From NCBI RefSeq assembly GCF_040939455.1, contig NC_134117.1:23801501-23865500 (forward strand): 64,000 nt of DNA, given 5' to 3'. Under the pieces are notes generated by a model. The model was not told the origin of the DNA. It searched no databases and saw only the letters and a list, made by a program, of their open reading frames with translations. This document shows, piece after piece, positions 58,756-64,000 of the stretch (position 1 is the stretch's first letter; the number at the start of each line of letters is the position of its first letter). Origin of the DNA: Microcebus murinus. Lineage: Eukaryota; Chordata; Mammalia; Primates; Cheirogaleidae. The position numbers were made by a program, and so were the translations under genes.

Positions 58756-59159
58756 CATGCCTTCACCTAGAACTATTTCAGAACAGTCAAGTTCACTGTG
58801 GCAATGTGGGCTGCTCCAGATAGACAAAAAAGAATAGAAGAGGGAACTGGAGAGAATGTGATGGAAAGGTCAAATAGGAAAAATTCTCAGCACCCTTTAA
58901 GATTATCCTATGCTTTTCTTCCAAGCATCTTCAAGGACATTACACATGTTACATTGTTCAGGCCAAGTACTGAATGGTGGGCAGTAAATACCTCTCCCCC
59001 CCCTCTTTCTCCAGAGGTTGAACCAGAGAATGAATTGTGCTCTCCTCGCAGGCAGGAGCTATGTCTCTCCTTATTACCCTCTGCCATCCAGTGTGCTACT
59101 GCTTAATGAAACAAATGTTATGCAACCACCAGGAAGGCAGGGAGAGCTGAGGTGAAGGA

Positions 59160-59375
59160 CAGCTAATGGGTACCGAGTACGTGCTCTGTGCCAGGCACTG
59201 TTCTCAATGCTTTCCCTGCATTCTTTCAGGGAAACTTGAGAGCAACTCTATGAAATTGGTAGTAACGAGGAAATGAGACCAAGAGAGGCTAAGTAACTCA
59301 CCCAAGGTCATATCGCTGGGCAGCAGTCCCATCAAGACACCAAGCTTTTAACTATTAATGGTATGGCCTCCTTGG
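59160..59375 (-). mobile_element. MIR-like SINE
   Basis: GTGCCAGGCACTGTTCTCAA and AACTCACCCAAGGTCATATC, reversed. Confidence 0.7.
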
Positions 59376-59654
59376 GTAAAGTTACATCTCTTCAACTGCT
59401 TTTTATACTTCAGCTGCCTAAATAAAAACCCTAAACCAAACAAAATCAATGATTCACCTTTGATGGAAAAGATAAAGACCTGGCCCTTGTGGAGCTCTAG
59501 ATTTGGGGAACAATGTCCTTTATCTTCTGCTTAGCTGTGAGAAGGGGTGACATGCTTGGGGCTCCTCCCTTCTTTGATGGAGAGGTCATATTTTCACGTA
59601 CTACTTTTCTAAAGAGCAGAATGGTTTATCATCCCAGTGTGGAACGCAGGGCCT

Positions 59655-60265
59655 TTGTTCCTTCCTTTAACATTTATCGAGTGCCTCCCCTGCACCAGCA
59701 CTGAGCTAGAGCAGGGGAACACACGGGCAAACGAGCAAAAACAGTGTTGATCACTGTCCTCATGAGCTTGCAGTGGAACAAAAGATGATAAAATAATCAC
59801 ACAGATAAAACTGCAACTACAACAAGTATTAGGAAGGAAAAATATGGATTTGGTGAGAGCTCGTAATAGATAAGACTTAGGAGCTCGTCAAGAAGGTCCA
59901 GGATGGCTTCTGAGAGGAAGGTAAACTTCAAGTGAGATTGATAGGATGGTTAGGAAATCAGTAAGAGGTGGAGGGGGGGGATGCGCAGGGCAAAAACCCA
60001 TCTCATGGGAACAGTGAACACTATTCAGGTGATGGCCACATTTATAGCCCTGACTCAAGTCATGTTAACAAAACATGTGTACCCCCCCTTTAATTTTGTG
60101 AAATTAAAAAAAAAAGAAAAGTTAGTAACTAGGGACGGGAAGAACATTCCAGGCAGAGAAAATGGCACAAGCAAGGGCCTTTGGCTAGAAGGAGATGGTT
60201 GAAGAAGTAGGTAGGGGACCAGACTGTATAGGAAGGTCACAAGATCAGATCTGAATTTTAAAGAT
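59655..60265 (+). mobile_element. L2 LINE 3' region, interrupted
   Basis: TTTATCGAGTGCCTCCCCTG and GGCTTCTGAGAGGAAGGTAA lie left of an L1 insertion; GAACATTCCAGGCAGAGAAA and GCAAGGGCCTTTGGCTAGAA lie right. Confidence 0.7.
59972..60115 (+). mobile_element. L1 3'-end insertion, about 140 bp
   Basis: AGGGGGGGGATGCGCAGGGC starts it, ACATGTGTACCCCCCCTTTA and an A-rich tail end it, inside the L2. Confidence 0.7.
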
Positions 60266-61254
60266 ACCTTTTTCCTGGCAATGTTTTCATTTACACAAAA
60301 CTCCATGGCTTAAAAAATATGCTAGAAATGTAGAACTTGTCAAAAAGGAAATTTATGTGAATAACGAGTGCTCGTATGCCAAGGCCTTTAACCCTGGGAA
60401 TGGCAGTGGAAAAGACAACAGGGATCCTCATTTGTCACAGGTATGTGCCATTAGCCCAGGTGTCACAGTAACTGGCTCCAAGAGACAGGGCACACATGGT
60501 CACCAACAGAAGGCACGGGCACAAAGAAGAAACAAGCAAGACCAACACTGAACTGGAAAGAACATTTATACAGTGAAAAAGGATGAATAGTCTGCCTTCT
60601 GCACATATGCAAAAAATTATGTCGTCTCTTTGGTGGCAGCATAAACCGTGGGACTAACAACATTTTCCTCAACAGTTTCCATGCCTTATATTTGCTATTC
60701 TTAGCCGAGCCACTGTAAAGGTCAATTTAATCAGCGCAAGAACTCTCCAAGTGCCAGGATAAAAAGAGACACTGGGCAGTAATGGTTCCCCAGACATGGT
60801 TTTAATTTGCCAATTTATGGGGCTGGAAACTCTGCTAGCAAGTGGCTAATGGCAATAGCATCCTCATGTCCTTAGGAAAACACTACAGTTTTAAAGTTTT
60901 AAGAGCGAAAAATAGGAAAATTGAAGTCCTTCACAGGATGCTAACACACAGGATGCCAACCATCTTGCTGCTGGAAATGAATGAATGTGGAGCACCACCT
61001 CTGGCTTCCCCTACAGGGAGAAGAACTAATTCCTAATGCAAATGTTCGGTTCCCCAATCACTTAACAGATATGTACTGGTCCCCCTCTTCCCCTCACCAT
61101 GCGCCCTACACTATGTGAGAGGTTACAGCCATGGCAATGAGTAAGAGAGATGTCGGGGGTGGGGAAAGCTTCTGCTTCTTGCAATACAGCTGGGTAGGTA
61201 ACTAAAAATTCTATTACAAACCCCCTAGAAATACTGCCTATATGATATCCTTTT

Positions 61255-61336
61255 TTTTTTTAATTATTTTTTTTTTATTTTGGCATATTATGGGGGTACA
61301 GCTTTTAAGGTTTCAATAAATGCCCATTTCCCCCCC
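61255..61336 (-). mobile_element. 82-bp L1 3'-end insertion with 13-bp TSD
   Basis: Poly(T), TTTGGCATATTATGGGGGTA, ending at CCCATTTCCCCCCC. ATGATATCCTTTT lies at 61242-61254 and 61337-61349. It is nearly identical to the copy at 9752-9844. Confidence 0.88.
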
Positions 61337-61978
61337 ATGATATCCTTTTGATTACATAGCTTAGCTTGCAAGACCACAAGGAAGATCCCCCAGGACCAAA
61401 AATGATAGGGAGAACTAGAAACCACAGTAGTAGATGAGGTCAGACCTTTCCGGTTGCCCTGGAGTGAGGTAATTTGTTGATTCTGAGCCCACCTGGAACA
61501 AACAATCTAAATTGAAATTGAGACTTAATATAAAGCTGGGAGCCTCAAAGGAAGAGAATGGATCAGACAAAAACATAGTTAACATAAGAAAGCTCTGAAG
61601 TGAGTGGAAAAAAGTATCACTTCTAATAATCTGTGATCACAGACTATTTGAGATTTAAATGTTACTACCTACACAGTCTGAGAATCCCCAAGAAAAAATT
61701 TAATACGCAAAGTAGTCTCAGGCTGGCAATAGCCCTGTGACATCTGGCAGAAGAAACATAATACTTTGAAGAGATTTACCCTACTCTCAACCAGGGCATA
61801 AAGTATTTTCAAACAAAGCTCTGTTGAAGATAAACTCACAATCCAGAATATAAAAATGTATGCAAAAATAATCCATCATAAATAAGATCTGGGAAATTCA
61901 ACAATTAGCAGGATAAGAACCCCTGAAAAAAACTTAAGCTATTAGAATGATCAGATACACTGTAAGATATAAGCACAG

Positions 61979-62253
61979 GCTGGGCATGGTGCCTCATGCC
62001 TATAATCTCAGCACTTTGGGAGGCTGAGATAGGTAGATCACTTGAGGCCAAGAGTTGAAGACTAGCCTGGGCAACATAGAGAGATGCCAACTTTACAAAA
62101 AATGTTTAAAAATTAGCTGGGTATGGTAGTCCCAACTACTTGGGAGGCTGAGACAGGAGAATTGCTTGAGCCCAGAAGTTAGAGGTTACAATGAGCTACA
62201 ATCATGCCACTACAGTCCAGCCTGGGCAAGAGAGCAAGATCCTGTCTCTTTAA

Positions 62254-62255
<2 letters not shown>
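61979..62255 (+). mobile_element. Older Alu
   Basis: GGCTGGGCATGGTGCCTCAT to GCAAGAGAGCAAGATCCTGT; its tail runs into the CA repeat. Confidence 0.85.
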
Positions 62256-62291
<36 letters not shown>

Positions 62292-62312
62292 ACGCACACA
62301 CGCAAGCGCACC
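62256..62312. repeat. (CA)n microsatellite with CG variants
   Basis: About 14 uninterrupted CA units are followed by CACACG-type units. Confidence 0.9.
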
Positions 62313-62357
62313 TACGTTTCAAATTATTAAAGCCAAAAAGAAAGAATTAAAAACATG

Positions 62358-62704
<347 letters not shown>

Positions 62705-62744
62705 AAAAACCATGAGAAAAGAACATTACTAACAAAGAGACAGT

Positions 62745-63100
62745 GACCAGATGGATTTGGGAAAAAAGTAAAAGTAAAACCTGTAGAAAAATAGTTATTG
62801 AAATTAAAAAGTCAACAAACGGGTCACACAGAGACTAGACCAAGTTAAAGAGAGAATTAGTGAGCAGGAGAACAGACCTGAGAAAATTAACCAGCAAAGT
62901 GCTTCTACCAATTAAGAGAAAACATGGAAATGGAAAATAAGAAACAGCTTGAGAAGAAGAGAATGGAGGACAGGCAATATAAACAATAATAAACTCACAC
63001 CTAAGCACATCGTATCAAATTGCAGAACAACAAAAGCAAAAGGATTTTAAGCACATTCTAGGGGAGAAGAGTGACAATTAACAAGTAAAATCAGAATTTC
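62745..63100 (+). mobile_element. Old L1 internal fragment
   Basis: CACATCGTATCAAATTGCAG and AAGCACATTCTAGGGGAGAA resemble an ORF2-upstream segment of old L1s. It has no intact frame. Confidence 0.5.
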
Positions 63101-63104
63101 CCCT

Positions 63105-63420
63105 GTAGTAGTAAGCTCCATGAGAATAAAAAAAGGATAATGGGACAAAGAGCTTTAAATAGGGTGGTCAGGAAAGGCCTCTCTGAAAAGGTGACATCTG
63201 AATTGAGTCCTGACTGACAAGGAGTCAACTTATGCGGAGTTAACATCAAATGCATACAAAGACACCAAGGTAGGAATGAGCCTAGTGTGCTCAAGCAACA
63301 GAAAGGAGGCTGCTGTGGCTGAGTACAGCTACCCTCAGAGAAGTAGTGTGAAAAGAGGGCTGAGAATTCAGCAGAGGCCAGACATGGCTTTGTACAACCG
63401 TTAAAATAATATCCAAAGTA
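63105..63420 (+). mobile_element. L2 LINE 3' fragment
   Basis: GGCCTCTCTGAAAAGGTGAC and GAATTGAGTCCTGACTGACA are L2-like. Confidence 0.65.
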
Positions 63421-64000
63421 CCACAGCTTGTAAATTCACTATTGGCTTTGGCTACTTTCTCCCTTAGGTTATAATGAAGATTTGAAAATATTCTTGCAAC
63501 TCTCACATTTACTCTTTAACTTGGGCCCTTCCCCCTCCAACCAGGTTGTGGTTACTACTACAGAGTAAGCAATAAAATCAACTCTCCTTCCATTCTTGAA
63601 CAGGAATGGCTTTCTAGAAAACAGACCAAAGTCTAGCACTGCACATCTATTGGGGCAAAGTTCTATCTGATTTTGGTAATGCTCTATAACCAAAGAATAA
63701 CAAAATCTTCATAAACATGACATCTGAAATGGTTAAACAGAAAAGACAGCAAGCAACTTTAACTTAGAATCAGCTATTTTTGTTCTATCCTAGATAATCT
63801 TCAAATTCTGAAAATGCAGCACTTTATGGTCTAAGAGGTCCTTAGAAAAAGATTTTTGGTTAGTAATGAAAAATATTCTTTAAAACGTTATGGATTTACC
63901 TATATTTTCACAAATTACAAAGTTAAGATCACATTCTCCCTACTACTATTGCTTTTTAAGGCTGTTCAAAGAGCTGAGGGAAAAAAATAGAATTGTTCAA
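63421..64000. other. Right-edge sequence, nothing recognised
   Basis: AT-rich intronic DNA without exon or repeat support. Confidence 0.4.

Overview
This window is nuclear DNA from a primate, most likely a strepsirrhine (lemur or galago group). Two things show it. The spliced genes match human 10q24.32 almost residue for residue. The many Alu SINEs carry the strepsirrhine-style middle segment (an AATTAGCTGG-type arm preceded by a GGCCAATTAATT-like block) that human Alus lack. The strand given is opposite to the usual human orientation. The order along it is AS3MT (-), BORCS7 (-), CYP17A1 (+), WBP1L (-), the same synteny as human. There are no bacterial features, CRISPR arrays, operons or tRNA genes.

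Layout. 1-5.7 kb: the first six exons of AS3MT (arsenite methyltransferase) on the minus strand, ending in a GC-rich promoter region at about 5.1-5.66 kb. This copy is broken: the start codon is GTG, the intron 1 donor GT is AT, and exon 5 lacks 4 nt, giving a frameshift and an early stop. 5.7-12.4 kb: spacer with L1, MIR and six Alus. 12.4-20.0 kb: intact BORCS7 in five coding exons, one of only 21 nt. 20.1-29.6 kb: repeat-rich spacer with an MLT1 LTR that carries a nested hAT MITE, and old L1 3' ends. 29.6-35.6 kb: intact eight-exon CYP17A1 encoding 508 residues, with a promoter showing an NR5A1-type site and a TATA-like box. 35.6-42.2 kb: spacer with L2 and MIR fragments. 42.2-54.8 kb: the 3'UTR and last three coding exons of WBP1L. 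54.8-64 kb: WBP1L upstream intron, rich in repeats, with no first exon recognised.

The genes do not form one pathway. CYP17A1 makes sex-steroid and cortisol precursors in the ER. BORCS7 belongs to the BORC complex that positions lysosomes. WBP1L is a membrane protein with PY motifs for WW-domain ubiquitin ligases. AS3MT would methylate arsenic.

The most notable result is the apparent loss of AS3MT through several independent lesions while its neighbours stay intact. Secondary points are Leu at CYP17A1 position 105 (human Ala), a set of L1 3'-end insertions that all begin at a G-run, a hairpin mutation inside an Alu, and several clean nested insertions with target-site duplications. Comparisons with human proteins are from memory of the families; no alignment or search was run.
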